Below, piece after piece: positions 1-7,843 of a stretch of DNA of 63,561 bases. Location of the stretch: assembly GCA_004297445.1 (NCBI GenBank), contig SCUK01000050.1:1-63561 (forward strand), in the 5' to 3' direction. The notes beneath the pieces were generated by a model. It did no database searches, had not been told where the DNA came from, and worked only from the letters and a program-made list of their open reading frames with translations. This DNA is from Anaerolineae bacterium. Lineage in GTDB: Bacteria > Chloroflexota > Anaerolineae > Anaerolineales > UBA11579. The position numbers and the translations under genes were made by a program. Every line of letters begins with the position of its first letter. Position 1 is the first letter of the stretch.

Positions 1-30
1 AAATTCCGAAATTCGCATACACTTGTCCAT
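1..30 (-). CDS. 5' end of an unidentified gene (10 codons)
   Basis: An ATG read on the minus strand at 30 opens a frame that continues to the window edge and gives MDKCMRISEF. A strong Shine-Dalgarno sequence, GAGGAGG, lies five bases upstream, and a TACAAT -10-like hexamer lies further upstream at 70-65. The start looks real, but ten residues are too few to name the product. It follows guaB on the same strand after a 155-base gap and has its own promoter-like signal. Confidence 0.45.
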   Translation of the reverse strand, partial: MDKCMRISEF

Positions 31-64
31 GGGAACCTCCTCGATTAGTTGTTCAACGCTCCTA

Positions 65-113
65 ATTGTAGAGGTTCCTTTTCTTTCCCCATTTTGTCCG
101 ATCTTTTGTCCGA
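65..113 (-). promoter_or_regulatory. Putative promoter with tandem direct repeat
   Basis: On the minus strand there is a TACAAT -10-like box at 70-65. Upstream of it lie two exact copies of TCGGACAAAA (113-104 and 101-92), with a 12-base period. No good -35 lies at the usual spacing, so the repeats could be activator or repressor sites for the gene leaving the left edge. The repeat is seen directly; its role is inferred. Confidence 0.3.
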
Positions 114-185
114 AGGTCAGTTGCCAGGCATAAAATCTGACCAATTTTGAAGATTAGTAGCCTGAATCCAGCCCAATGGGTCGTT

Positions 186-1664
186 CTAGTTGTTCTTCTG
201 ATAGTTGGGCGCCTCTTTGGTGATGTGCACGTCATGCGGGTGGCTCTCCACCAACCCGGCGTTGGTGATGCGCACGAGACGTGTACGCTGGCGCAGGTCC
301 GCCAGGGTGCGGGCGCCGGCATAGCCCATGCTGGAGCGCAAGCCGCCCACCAACTGGTACACATAATCGCCGAGGCGTCCCTTGTAGGCCACGCGTCCCT
401 CAATGCCTTCGGGCACCAGTTTGCCGCCGCCCTTGCCGCTGGCGTAGCGGTCGCGGCCATGGCCCTGCATCGCGCCCAGACTGCCCATGCCGCGGTATTC
501 CTTGAACTGGCGACCGTCGTAGATGACGGTGTCGCCGGGGCTTTCTTCCAGCCCCGCCAGCAGGCTGCCGACCATCACCACCTCCGCCCCGGCCACTATG
601 GCCTTGGGGATGTCGCCGCTGAACTTGATGCCGCCATCGGCGATGACCGGCACACCATGTGGTTTCGCCGCCCGCGCGCATTCCCAAATGGCGCTCATCT
701 GCGGCATGCCCGCCCCGGCCACTACCCGCGTGGTGCAAATAGAGCCCGCCCCCACGCCGACTTTGACCACATCCACCCCCGCCCGAATTAACGCCTCGGT
801 GCCTTCGGCGGTGACCACGTTTCCGGCGACCAGGGTTAAGTCCGGCCAGCCCGCCTTGAGGGTCTTGATGGTGCGCAGCACATCGGCTGAATGGCCGTGA
901 GCGGTGTCAATCACCACCACATCCAGTCCCACGGCCACCATGCGCTCGACTCGTTCTTCCACGTCCGCCCCCACACCCACCGCCGCCCCGGCCAGCAGGC
1001 GACCCTGCTCATCAATGGCGGCATTCGGGTAATCGCGTGCCTTCTGGATATCCTTAACGGTGATGAGCCCCTTGATGCTGCGGCGCTCATCGACCAGCGG
1101 CAGTTTCTCAATGCGGTGTTTCTGAAGCAGTTCTTTGGCCGCCGACAGTTCAATGCCCACGGGGGCGGTCACCAATTCATCTTCACCAGTCATGAATTCG
1201 GTCACAGGCCGGCCAAATTCCTCTTTCTCGACGAAGCGCACGTCGCGGTTGGTGAGGATTCCCACCAGCCGCCCGCCGGACTCGACGATCGGCACCCCGC
1301 TGATGTGATAGGTGGACATGATACGCTCGGCGTCTTCCAGGCTGGCGGAGGGCGGCAGGGTGACCGGCTCCACAATCATGCCGGACTGCGAGCGTTTGAC
1401 CTTGTCCACCTCGGCGGCCTGAGCCTCCGGCGGCATGTTGCGGTGGATGATGCCCAGTCCACCTTCGCGCGCGAGGGCTATCGTCAACCTGGCTTCGGTG
1501 ACGGTGTCCATCGCCGCGGAGAGCAGGGGGATGTTCAGCCGCGCGCGGTCACTGAGGCGGGCCCGGGTATCCACATCGGCGGGCAGCACGTCGCTGAAGC
1601 CCGGCACCACCAGCAGGTCGTCAAACGTCAGCGCGGCTTCGCTCTTAAAGATTTCTTCATTCAT
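186..1664 (-). CDS. guaB: Inosine-5'-monophosphate dehydrogenase
   Basis: Oxidises IMP to XMP with NAD+, the committed step of GMP synthesis, in the cytosol. The protein has the usual IMPDH layout: an (alpha/beta)8 barrel interrupted by a tandem CBS pair at about residues 90-205. The catalytic loop [11 protein letters not shown] carries the nucleophilic Cys at about residue 310, and the flap motif GMGSLGAM is followed by a dimetal/K+-type region. About 492 residues is normal for bacteria. An ATG three codons upstream (1673) is also in frame, but only two bases separate it from the GGAG ribosome site; the ATG at 1664 sits eleven bases away, so I prefer it with modest certainty. It lies 62 bases after purB (53 from the upstream ATG), probably in the same transcript. 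Confidence 0.97.
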   Translation of the reverse strand: MNEEIFKSEAALTFDDLLVVPGFSDVLPADVDTRARLSDRARLNIPLLSAAMDTVTEARLTIALAREGGLGIIHRNMPPEAQAAEVDKVKRSQSGMIVEPVTLPPSASLEDAERIMSTYHISGVPIVESGGRLVGILTNRDVRFVEKEEFGRPVTEFMTGEDELVTAPVGIELSAAKELLQKHRIEKLPLVDERRSIKGLITVKDIQKARDYPNAAIDEQGRLLAGAAVGVGADVEERVERMVAVGLDVVVIDTAHGHSADVLRTIKTLKAGWPDLTLVAGNVVTAEGTEALIRAGVDVVKVGVGAGSICTTRVVAGAGMPQMSAIWECARAAKPHGVPVIADGGIKFSGDIPKAIVAGAEVVMVGSLLAGLEESPGDTVIYDGRQFKEYRGMGSLGAMQGHGRDRYASGKGGGKLVPEGIEGRVAYKGRLGDYVYQLVGGLRSSMGYAGARTLADLRQRTRLVRITNAGLVESHPHDVHITKEAPNYQKNN

Positions 1665-1726
1665 AGGTGTCATCGCTCCTTTTCAAAACCATGCCATGAC
1701 TATGGCAAACAAAAAGCGGCCAAGAC

Positions 1727-3106
1727 TTATCTTGACCGCAACCGTCCTGCAATTCCCCGCGCCCGCTGCGGTGCATCGCCGATGTGCGCGCCGGCCTCCA
1801 TCAGTGCGAGGATTTCCTTGGCGGGGAGGGTGGCACGCAATTCTGCATCCCCGGCCAGCAAATCCGCCAGCGGGTTGGGCTGTTCCGCCTGCACTGCCCC
1901 CCACGCCGCCAGCGAATGTTGGCGGATACGCTCATGCATCGCCTGGCGGTCCGCGCCGCGCTTCGCCAGCGCGACCAGCACCCGCTCGGTAGCGGCAAAG
2001 GGCCCGTACGTTTTAAGGTTGCGCCGGATGGCATTCTCGTCCACTTTCAATCCGTCTACCAGTCGAATGGCTATACGCAGTATTTCATCGGTCATCAGGA
2101 ACGCCTCCGGCAACAGGCTGCGCCGGTTGGCGCTGTCATCCAGCGTTCGTTCCAGCAGGCTGTGGGCGGCGTTCTCCCATGCCAGCCGCGGCAAGCCGGC
2201 CAGCGCCCGCCCCAGCGAATCCAGTTTCTCGGCGTTAATCGGATTGCGCTTGAAGGGCATTGCGGATGAGCCGACCTGCCGCGCGCCGAACGGCTCGGCC
2301 CACTCCCCTACTGACGGGGACTGCAACAGCCGCAGGTCGAACGCGAATTTGTACAGCGTGCCGCCCAGCCCGGCCAGGGCGCTCACCAGAAAGTAATCCT
2401 GCTTGCGGGGGTACGTTTGGGTTGAGGCTTCGTAGAACTCCAACTCGAGCGCGGCGCCCATCTGCCGGTCAAATTCGGGGAGGTTTTCCAGCCCCAGCAG
2501 GTCGGCGGTTGCCGCGCTGGTGCCGACGGCGCCCTTGAATCCTTTGCCCTTGAGGTTTGCACGCATTCGGCGGATGGCTTCCCAATCCATCAGCACATCC
2601 TGCCCGGTCTGCGCCAACCGGTAGCCCAGCGTGGTGGGCTCGGCGGGCTGCAGATGCGTGAAGCCCATCACGGGCGTGTCCGCCCAGTGCTCGATCTGAT
2701 TCGCCAGCGCGTCCATCAGGTTTTCCAGCGAATCGAGGACGAGGTCCAGCGCGGCGCGCTGGCGCAGGACCTCGGCGTTGTCTTCAATGTCCATTGAGGT
2801 CGCGCCCAGATGCAGCGCGCCGCCGCCAAGCGCGCACTGTTCGGCAAACGTTTTCAATTCAGCCATCAGGTCGTGGTGAATTTCGGATTCGATTTCCAGC
2901 GCCCGCGCAATGTTCACGTCTCCGGCGTGCGCCTTCAGGTCAGCCACCTGCTCCGGGGAGACCAGCCCAAAACCGGACTGCACTTGGGCAAGCGAAACCC
3001 ACAGCCGCCGCCACAAGCGCCGCTTGTGGGTTTCGCTCCACAGGGCGCGCATCGCATCGCTGCCGTAGCGCCAGGAATACGGGGATTGGTAGACGTCGTG
3101 GTTCAT
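1727..3106 (-). CDS. purB: Adenylosuccinate lyase
   Basis: Cleaves adenylosuccinate to AMP plus fumarate and SAICAR to AICAR plus fumarate in purine synthesis. It belongs to the fumarase/aspartase superfamily: the signature loop GSSAMPFKRNP with its catalytic Ser is present, as are the HLGATSMDIEDN segment and the THLQPAEPTTLGYR segment bearing the conserved His. Length of 459 residues is typical. No clear ribosome site precedes the ATG. A minus-strand TATAAT (3145-3140) and a 14-bp palindrome (3117-3130) lie just upstream, suggesting repressor control of purB and the following guaB. Pairing purB with guaB puts the AMP and GMP branches under one promoter. Confidence 0.96.
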   Translation of the reverse strand: MNHDVYQSPYSWRYGSDAMRALWSETHKRRLWRRLWVSLAQVQSGFGLVSPEQVADLKAHAGDVNIARALEIESEIHHDLMAELKTFAEQCALGGGALHLGATSMDIEDNAEVLRQRAALDLVLDSLENLMDALANQIEHWADTPVMGFTHLQPAEPTTLGYRLAQTGQDVLMDWEAIRRMRANLKGKGFKGAVGTSAATADLLGLENLPEFDRQMGAALELEFYEASTQTYPRKQDYFLVSALAGLGGTLYKFAFDLRLLQSPSVGEWAEPFGARQVGSSAMPFKRNPINAEKLDSLGRALAGLPRLAWENAAHSLLERTLDDSANRRSLLPEAFLMTDEILRIAIRLVDGLKVDENAIRRNLKTYGPFAATERVLVALAKRGADRQAMHERIRQHSLAAWGAVQAEQPNPLADLLAGDAELRATLPAKEILALMEAGAHIGDAPQRARGIAGRLRSR

Positions 3107-3116
3107 GGTCGGTCAG

Positions 3117-3130
3117 ATTGTCTAGACAAT
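3117..3130. promoter_or_regulatory. Perfect 14-bp palindrome, candidate operator
   Basis: ATTGTCTAGACAAT is its own reverse complement. It lies between the purB start codon and a minus-strand TATAAT box, covering roughly +3 to +16 of the predicted transcript. The core TTGTCTAGACAA resembles sites bound by GntR-superfamily regulators (the HutC/DasR type uses TGGTCTAGACCA). The palindrome is seen; the regulator family is inferred from similarity. Confidence 0.5.
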
Positions 3131-3139
3131 AATTGGCGA

Positions 3140-3177
3140 ATTATACACCTGCCCACGTCGGGCAATCACACTATAAT
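3140..3177. promoter_or_regulatory. Divergent -10 boxes for purB and the response regulator
   Basis: A minus-strand TATAAT occupies 3145-3140 and serves purB; a plus-strand TATAAT at 3172-3177 precedes the response regulator start at 3208. Neither has a strong -35 at 16-18 bases, so both may need activators. A short inverted repeat, TGCCC-N5-GGGCA (3150-3164), sits between them. Confidence 0.4.
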
Positions 3178-3207
3178 TCTAGCAAGACTTCTTCGTGAGG
3201 AAACCCT

Positions 3208-3858
3208 ATGCCGATCCGCATCCTGATTGTTGATGACCACGCCGTTGTACGCCAGGGACTCAAGATGTTTCTGGCTACGGACAAAGACCTGCAGGTGATT
3301 GGCGAAGCCAGCAATGGCAAAGAGGCCATCGCCCGCACGGCAGAACTGTCTCCGGATGTCGTGCTGATGGACCTGCTGATGCCGGTCATGGACGGCATCA
3401 CCGCCATCGGCCAGATGCGCAAGCAATACCCGGATACCGAAATCATCGCCCTCACCAGCGTGCTGGAAGATGCCTCGGTGACGGGCGCGGTGCGCGCCGG
3501 GGCCATCGGCTACTTGTTGAAAGACACGGAAGCCGACGAGTTGATTCGCTCCATCAAGGCCGCGGCGGCCGGCCAGGTGCAACTCTCGCCGAAGGCTGCC
3601 GAACGACTGATGCGGGAAATCCGCACCCCTGAAAACCCTGAGAAACTCACCGAGCGCGAGATCGACGTCCTGCGCCTGCTGGCGGCGGGCAAGGCCAACA
3701 AGGAAATCGCGCTTCAACTCATCATCGGCGAGACGACAGTCAAGACTCATGTCAGCAACATCATGATGAAACTGGGTGTGTCCAGCCGCACCCAGGCCGC
3801 GCTGTATGCGGTCAAAGTCGGGCTGGTTCCCAAGGACGTCTTCGACGAACTCGGGTAA
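3208..3858 (+). CDS. NarL/FixJ-family response regulator
   Basis: Two-domain transcription regulator of 216 residues. The N-terminal receiver has the acidic pair D9-D10, the phospho-acceptor D55 in VVLMDLLMPVMDG, and the conserved Lys in GYLLKDTEA. The C-terminal LuxR-type helix-turn-helix starts at about residue 148 (LTEREIDVLRLLAAG) and includes the recognition-helix region TTVKTHVSNIMMKLG. GTGAGG lies about eight bases before the ATG. The likely partner is the HisKA_3 kinase encoded on the opposite strand at 5550-7088, since this kinase class typically works with NarL-type regulators; the pairing is inferred from proximity. A hairpin follows the stop codon. Confidence 0.93.
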   Translation: MPIRILIVDDHAVVRQGLKMFLATDKDLQVIGEASNGKEAIARTAELSPDVVLMDLLMPVMDGITAIGQMRKQYPDTEIIALTSVLEDASVTGAVRAGAIGYLLKDTEADELIRSIKAAAAGQVQLSPKAAERLMREIRTPENPEKLTEREIDVLRLLAAGKANKEIALQLIIGETTVKTHVSNIMMKLGVSSRTQAALYAVKVGLVPKDVFDELG

Positions 3859-3893
3859 TTCCTGCCGAGCCCACTCTACCTAAAGAATGAATC

Positions 3894-3924
3894 CGAAGCG
3901 CCGGGAGGAATGTCCGGCGCTTCG
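3894..3924 (+). terminator. Hairpin after the response regulator
   Basis: CGAAGCGCCGG (3894-3904) and CCGGCGCTTCG (3914-3924) form an 11-bp perfect stem with a nine-base loop. No T-run follows, so it may be an RNA-stabilising hairpin or a weak terminator rather than a classical one. Confidence 0.5.
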
Positions 3925-4151
3925 TCCGGGCAGCCTATCCCCCTTACTTTGTGCCTCAATCCGAAATCGCTGAACGCCGACCCAAATATCAAGTTGTGCA
4001 TGCCCACACCATCCATCTACCTGCTCCAGAAACATCATTCGAAAGAAGGAATTCAAGCCGGGACTTCCCTGCTACACTACCATCATCCCGCGTGGAGTTC
4101 CCAGCGCGGAAGGTGTTTGGCATAATCAATGCAAATCTATTATGTGAGGAT
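3925..4151. other. Non-coding spacer before the Ig-like lipoprotein gene
   Basis: I see no convincing gene here; the short open frames lack ribosome sites and have no recognisable protein character. A CATAAT hexamer near 4120 could be a -10 box for the downstream lipoprotein gene, but no -35 is evident. Confidence 0.4.
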
Positions 4152-4167
4152 GATTCCTCAGGGAATC
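4152..4167 (+). promoter_or_regulatory. Small hairpin just upstream of a start codon
   Basis: GATTCC and GGAATC pair around a TCAG loop and end five bases before the ATG at 4172. An overlapping pair, GAGGA/TCCTC, uses part of the same bases, so two alternative folds compete around the weak ribosome site. A translational control role is only a possibility. Confidence 0.25.
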
Positions 4168-4171
4168 GAAG

Positions 4172-5464
4172 ATGACCACTCGTAAACGACTCAACCTTTT
4201 ATTGACCGGCCTGGCCCTGGCGGCCATGGCCTGCAACCTCGGCGCGCCGGCGGCTCCTACCCCCACCCCTTCGGCCTCCGACCCGAACAGCATCGTCCAG
4301 ACGGTTGTGGCAGCCACGATTCAAGCCGAGCTCACCGCCCTCGCAGAAAGCGGCCAGCCGGAAGCCACCGCCACGCTGATTCCATTCCCCACCAGCACCG
4401 GCGGCGTGGTCTTCCCGACCAGCACCAATGCATCGGCGAACCCCGGCAATACGGCCGTTCCTGTGTCCCGTTGCGACTGGGCACAATTCGTGGGCGATGT
4501 CACCATTGCGGATGGCAGTTCGCTTCCGGCCAATGAAGACTTCGTCAAAACCTGGCGCATCAAGAACATCGGGACCTGCACCTGGAGCCGCGAGTACCGG
4601 CTGGTGTTTGTGACCGGCGAAGCCATGACGACCGAGCGCAGTATCCAGATTCCCGGCCGGGTGGAACCAGGCCAGACGGTGGACATCTCGATTGAACTCA
4701 CCAGCCCCAGCAGCCTCGGCACTTACCGCGGTGACTGGATGTTGCGCAACGCCAATGGAAGCCTGTTTGGCATCGGCCCCAGCGCCACCAGCAGTTTCTG
4801 GGTACAGATTAAAGTCATCCCGACCGCCAACAAAAACTTCGTCTACGATTTCGCCGCCAACTACTGCGCCGCCGAATGGGAATCGGATACGCGCGCACTG
4901 TTGTGCACATCCACCCGCAGCAATGATGGCTGGGTGGAATACGTGACGTCCCCGGCGCTGGAGAACCGCAACGAGAACGAACCGACCCTGATTTTCCATC
5001 CCAACAACAATAACAGCGGTTCCCTATCGGCCATCTTCCCCAAGATAAAGATCGAGACCGGGTACCAGTTCGTGGCCTGGCTGGGCTGCATGGATAACAG
5101 CGCCGGCTGTGAAGTGACCTTCAAACTTAAATACATCAATTCGAACGGCGTACTCAAAGACCTGGCCGAATGGGATGAAGAATATGACGGCGATATCACC
5201 AAGGTAAGCTTCGACCTTTCCGGTCTGGCAGGCAGAGAAATCCAGATTGTACTGACGGTGGACAACAACGGCGGGACGGCCTCGGCGGCCAATGCCTTCT
5301 GGTTCGTCCCCAGCATTCGCCAACTGGCGCCCACCAAGACCCCGACCCCCACCGCGACCGCCACCGGGACGGCGACGCCGACCCCCACCGCGACGGCCAC
5401 TGCCACGGCGACGCCAAGTGAGACGCCCACCGAAACGCCAACGGCGACCGAAACACCCCCCTAG
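4172..5464 (+). CDS. Exported lipoprotein with NBR1-type Ig domain
   Basis: Predicted surface lipoprotein of 430 residues. A signal peptide ends in the lipobox-like ALAAMAC, so Cys at about residue 21 would be lipidated. After a Pro/Thr-rich spacer, residues of about 98-215 form a beta-rich domain with the NBR1-like Ig hallmarks (KTWRIKNIGTCTW, then GTYRGDWMLRNANG), a fold common in exported Chloroflexota proteins. A second beta-rich domain, at about 220-390, resembles a carbohydrate-binding or jelly-roll module (seen only as strand/loop character). The last 40 residues are a TPT/TAT low-complexity tail. It stands alone, bounded by hairpins. The ligand is unknown; binding of glycans or proteins at the cell surface is inferred. 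Confidence 0.8.
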   Translation: MTTRKRLNLLLTGLALAAMACNLGAPAAPTPTPSASDPNSIVQTVVAATIQAELTALAESGQPEATATLIPFPTSTGGVVFPTSTNASANPGNTAVPVSRCDWAQFVGDVTIADGSSLPANEDFVKTWRIKNIGTCTWSREYRLVFVTGEAMTTERSIQIPGRVEPGQTVDISIELTSPSSLGTYRGDWMLRNANGSLFGIGPSATSSFWVQIKVIPTANKNFVYDFAANYCAAEWESDTRALLCTSTRSNDGWVEYVTSPALENRNENEPTLIFHPNNNNSGSLSAIFPKIKIETGYQFVAWLGCMDNSAGCEVTFKLKYINSNGVLKDLAEWDEEYDGDITKVSFDLSGLAGREIQIVLTVDNNGGTASAANAFWFVPSIRQLAPTKTPTPTATATGTATPTPTATATATATPSETPTETPTATETPP

Positions 5465-5484
5465 TCCTTTCCCTCCTCCTTGTG

Positions 5485-5518
5485 GAAGCGGCCGGTATCA
5501 TCTGATACCGGCCGCTTC
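5485..5518. terminator. Strong, probably bidirectional terminator
   Basis: GAAGCGGCCGGTATCA (5485-5500) and its exact complement TGATACCGGCCGCTTC (5503-5518) form a very stable stem, followed by GTTTT. It ends the lipoprotein gene and lies just past the convergent kinase gene that ends at 5550, so it may serve both strands. Confidence 0.85.
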
Positions 5519-5549
5519 GTTTTGGCATTTCCTACTGGAGTCAGCAAAG

Positions 5550-7088
5550 TTAATGGTTCGAATCTAAAACCGGCACAGTCACCTGGATGCGTGTCCCTTT
5601 TCCCGGCGCGCTATGTAGTGCAAAGTTGGCGCCAGCCAGGATGGCGCGCTCACGCATGGTTTTCAATCCGAGATGGCCGGGGAACTCTCCGTCGGGGTCA
5701 AACCCGTTGCCGTCATCAATTACCTCCAACTTCACTGCGCCGCTGCCATCGACAAGATTTAGGGTGATGTGTGCGGCCTGCGCGTGTTTGATGATATTGT
5801 GGGTCGCCTCCTGCGCAATGCGATAGAGCGCGACCTTCTGCTCAAGACCCAGCGCGGGCTCCTGTTTGGCCGAAACCTTGACACCAATTTTGTGGCGCGC
5901 CGCCAGTCCCTCGGCCAGTTGTTTCAGCGCCGTCGCAAGCCCCTGCTCTCCAATCTCTTCCGGCCGCAGTCCCATGAGCAACGAGCGCATCTCGGCGAGG
6001 CCGCCCTGGGCCAGCGAAAGAATGTAATCCACCGGCTCAATCAGCGCCGGGTCAGCCGTATGCTGTTCGACCACTTTTTTGCGCAAGGTGCGCGCGCCAA
6101 GCGCAATGCCATACAACGCCTGGGAGACGCTGTCATGCAGTTCGCGCGCCAGTCGCGAGCGTTCCATCTGCCCGGCGGTCTCGGCCTGGATGGTTTTCTC
6201 CTCCACGGTTTGCGAGAGCTCAAACTGCCGGCGCGCCGCCACTGTCACGGCCGCCGCCAGACCGCCGCCCAGCAACAACAGCGCCAGCCGGAAGGCCTGG
6301 AGTTCTGAACGAATCGCGGACTCCCAGCCGCCAGCCGGCACCGCGGCCAGTTGCCAGGCGCCATCGGGATACTCCACCCGTCGCAACACCGGGTCGCCGT
6401 CCAGCACGGCGGGTTCGCCAAACAACAGCAGCCCGTTGCCGGAGCGCAGGGCCACCTGTAATGCGCTGGCCTCTTCTGTCAATCCGGCGCTGACCAGCAG
6501 TGGGTTCAAGTCCGCGGTCATCACGACAAACCCCCACAGGTCGCCCTCGTTATAGATTGCAGCAATGCCGAGCAGGACGGGCTGAGGGGAGCCCAATTCC
6601 AATGGCCCCACCAGGACGACATCCCCGGTCTCCTGGGCGCGCTGCGCGGCGCGCGCCACGGTCGCGTTTTCGGAATTGAGGATGTCCATCCGATTCAAGT
6701 GGGTATTGCTGTCTTCCGGGAAAGCAAAATCAATCACCCCATCTGGAGCCACGGCCAAGGCATAGATACCGTCCACCGTGGGGTAAACGGTCTGGACATA
6801 AAATCGCATCTGGCTTTCGGAAGCCTGCCCGGCCGCCATGACCTCACTGAACGCCGCGAAACTTTCCAGCAACAGCAGCCGGCGGCTCACGCCTGACGAA
6901 ATTACGTTGGCGCGGACGGTGGCATCCAGTTCAACTTCCGCCCGCAACTCTTCCAACAACTGGCCGGCAAACCAGCCGCCCATCCGGCCCCAGGCGGCCA
7001 GGTACAACGCAAAGGTAACCAGACCCACCAGCACCGCCGCACGCTGCGGGGTGAACTGTTCCTTCCAGGTTTCCGGGATTCGTTTCAT
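5550..7088 (-). CDS. CHASE-type sensor histidine kinase, NarX/LiaS class
   Basis: Membrane sensor kinase of 512 residues. TM1 lies near residues 16-35 and TM2 near 270-290; the segment between them looks like an extracellular CHASE sensor (YPTVDGIYALAV, then GPLELGSPQPVLLGIAAIY). The HisKA_3 dimerisation domain carries the phospho-accepting H318 in RLARELHDSVSQAL, and the ATPase domain has the N-box HNIIKHAQAAH and the G-box DDGNGFDP. I place the start at the ATG at 7088 because the open frame further upstream runs into the preceding gene, whose stop is 13 bases away; coupled translation is likely. Kinases of this class phosphorylate NarL/LuxR-type regulators, which fits the regulator at 3208-3858. 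Confidence 0.92.
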   Translation of the reverse strand: MKRIPETWKEQFTPQRAAVLVGLVTFALYLAAWGRMGGWFAGQLLEELRAEVELDATVRANVISSGVSRRLLLLESFAAFSEVMAAGQASESQMRFYVQTVYPTVDGIYALAVAPDGVIDFAFPEDSNTHLNRMDILNSENATVARAAQRAQETGDVVLVGPLELGSPQPVLLGIAAIYNEGDLWGFVVMTADLNPLLVSAGLTEEASALQVALRSGNGLLLFGEPAVLDGDPVLRRVEYPDGAWQLAAVPAGGWESAIRSELQAFRLALLLLGGGLAAAVTVAARRQFELSQTVEEKTIQAETAGQMERSRLARELHDSVSQALYGIALGARTLRKKVVEQHTADPALIEPVDYILSLAQGGLAEMRSLLMGLRPEEIGEQGLATALKQLAEGLAARHKIGVKVSAKQEPALGLEQKVALYRIAQEATHNIIKHAQAAHITLNLVDGSGAVKLEVIDDGNGFDPDGEFPGHLGLKTMRERAILAGANFALHSAPGKGTRIQVTVPVLDSNH

Positions 7089-7101
7089 CGCGAAGGGCGC
7101 A

Positions 7102-7578
7102 TCAATCGCCCGTGCCGTTGAGGGCCGCGTCACGCGCAAATTGCGCTCGGCATTCCTCACTGCAGAATTTTCGCCAGGGAACATTCGGCACAAAACTCAC
7201 CCCGCACCCCGGCCGCAGGCAGGCACGGCTCTCTCCCAGCACCACTGCCCCGGCGCGCACATTCGCCGGGTTGGCATACAGCCGCATCTCAACTTTGTTC
7301 GCCAGCGCCGGCGAGACGCCATCCATCGCTGCGCCCATCGCCAGGATGGCGGCCAGCATTTTCTTTCCCGGCTCGTTGGTGCCGGCATACACGCTCTGCA
7401 ACGCGCGCGGCGACCATGGCGGCTGCTTGCCCACCAGCCGCGAAAGTTCCTGCGCGGTCAGCGCCATGTCTTTACGCGAGACCAGGAAGCGCCCGGTCTT
7501 GGGGTCCACGCCTTCGGTGCGCCCCTTGGCCTCGAAAATCGTGCTGAGAAATTGCTGGATGTTAATCAATTCTGACAT
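7102..7578 (-). CDS. Small protein with XRE-like helix-turn-helix and zinc ribbon
   Basis: A 158-residue protein of unknown role. Residues of about 38-85 (LTAQELSRLVGK, then NEPGKKMLAAILAMG) have the rhythm of an XRE/Cro-like helix-turn-helix. The C-terminus carries four Cys in CLRPGC and RKFCSEECR, a treble-clef or ribbon-like zinc site similar to those in short DNA-binding domains. It is directly upstream of the sensor kinase gene and probably co-transcribed. An inverted repeat lies 23 bases before its start, so autoregulation is plausible. Both domain assignments are my reading of motifs rather than secure family hits. Confidence 0.65.
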   Translation of the reverse strand: MSELINIQQFLSTIFEAKGRTEGVDPKTGRFLVSRKDMALTAQELSRLVGKQPPWSPRALQSVYAGTNEPGKKMLAAILAMGAAMDGVSPALANKVEMRLYANPANVRAGAVVLGESRACLRPGCGVSFVPNVPWRKFCSEECRAQFARDAALNGTGD

Positions 7579-7600
7579 CGATGCTGATCCTCGTTTTGCT

Positions 7601-7701
7601 GACCGAAACTCGGTCGGAATCGTCTGAGCGGCCTTCCATGCGAATTATGGCATTCAGGCCGCCGCGCGGTCATCAGAATTTTCTGACCCTCTTCTGACCC
7701 T
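7601..7701 (-). promoter_or_regulatory. Promoter and candidate operator for the HTH/zinc gene
   Basis: On the minus strand, ATGACC (7673-7668) and CATAAT (7649-7644) are spaced 18 bases apart, a plausible sigma70-like promoter. Downstream, GACCGA-AAC-TCGGTC (7601-7615) is a perfect inverted repeat inside the predicted leader. Upstream, TTCTGACCCT occurs twice (7681-7690 and 7692-7701) with an 11-base period, about one helical turn. These could bind the encoded HTH protein. Confidence 0.4.
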
Positions 7702-7843
7702 GGATTCGGCCTGTTTTTGCGCTTACAAACGCCCATTTTGCCCGATTATAGGCGAATTGAGGGAATTTCTTAAGGTTGGGTCGATGAACAGACTTCGCGA
7801 AAGTAGCCATCTCCTGAGGCATATTATTCTGATGCTGAGATTC

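Noticed and set aside
3910..4125. A 71-codon open frame in the spacer before the Ig lipoprotein
   Set aside because: No ribosome site, it starts inside the hairpin, and the amino-acid composition is not protein-like.
5330..5460. Short tandem DNA repeats that might suggest a CRISPR array
   Set aside because: They encode in-frame Thr/Pro/Ala repeats at protein C-termini and have no unique spacers of constant length.
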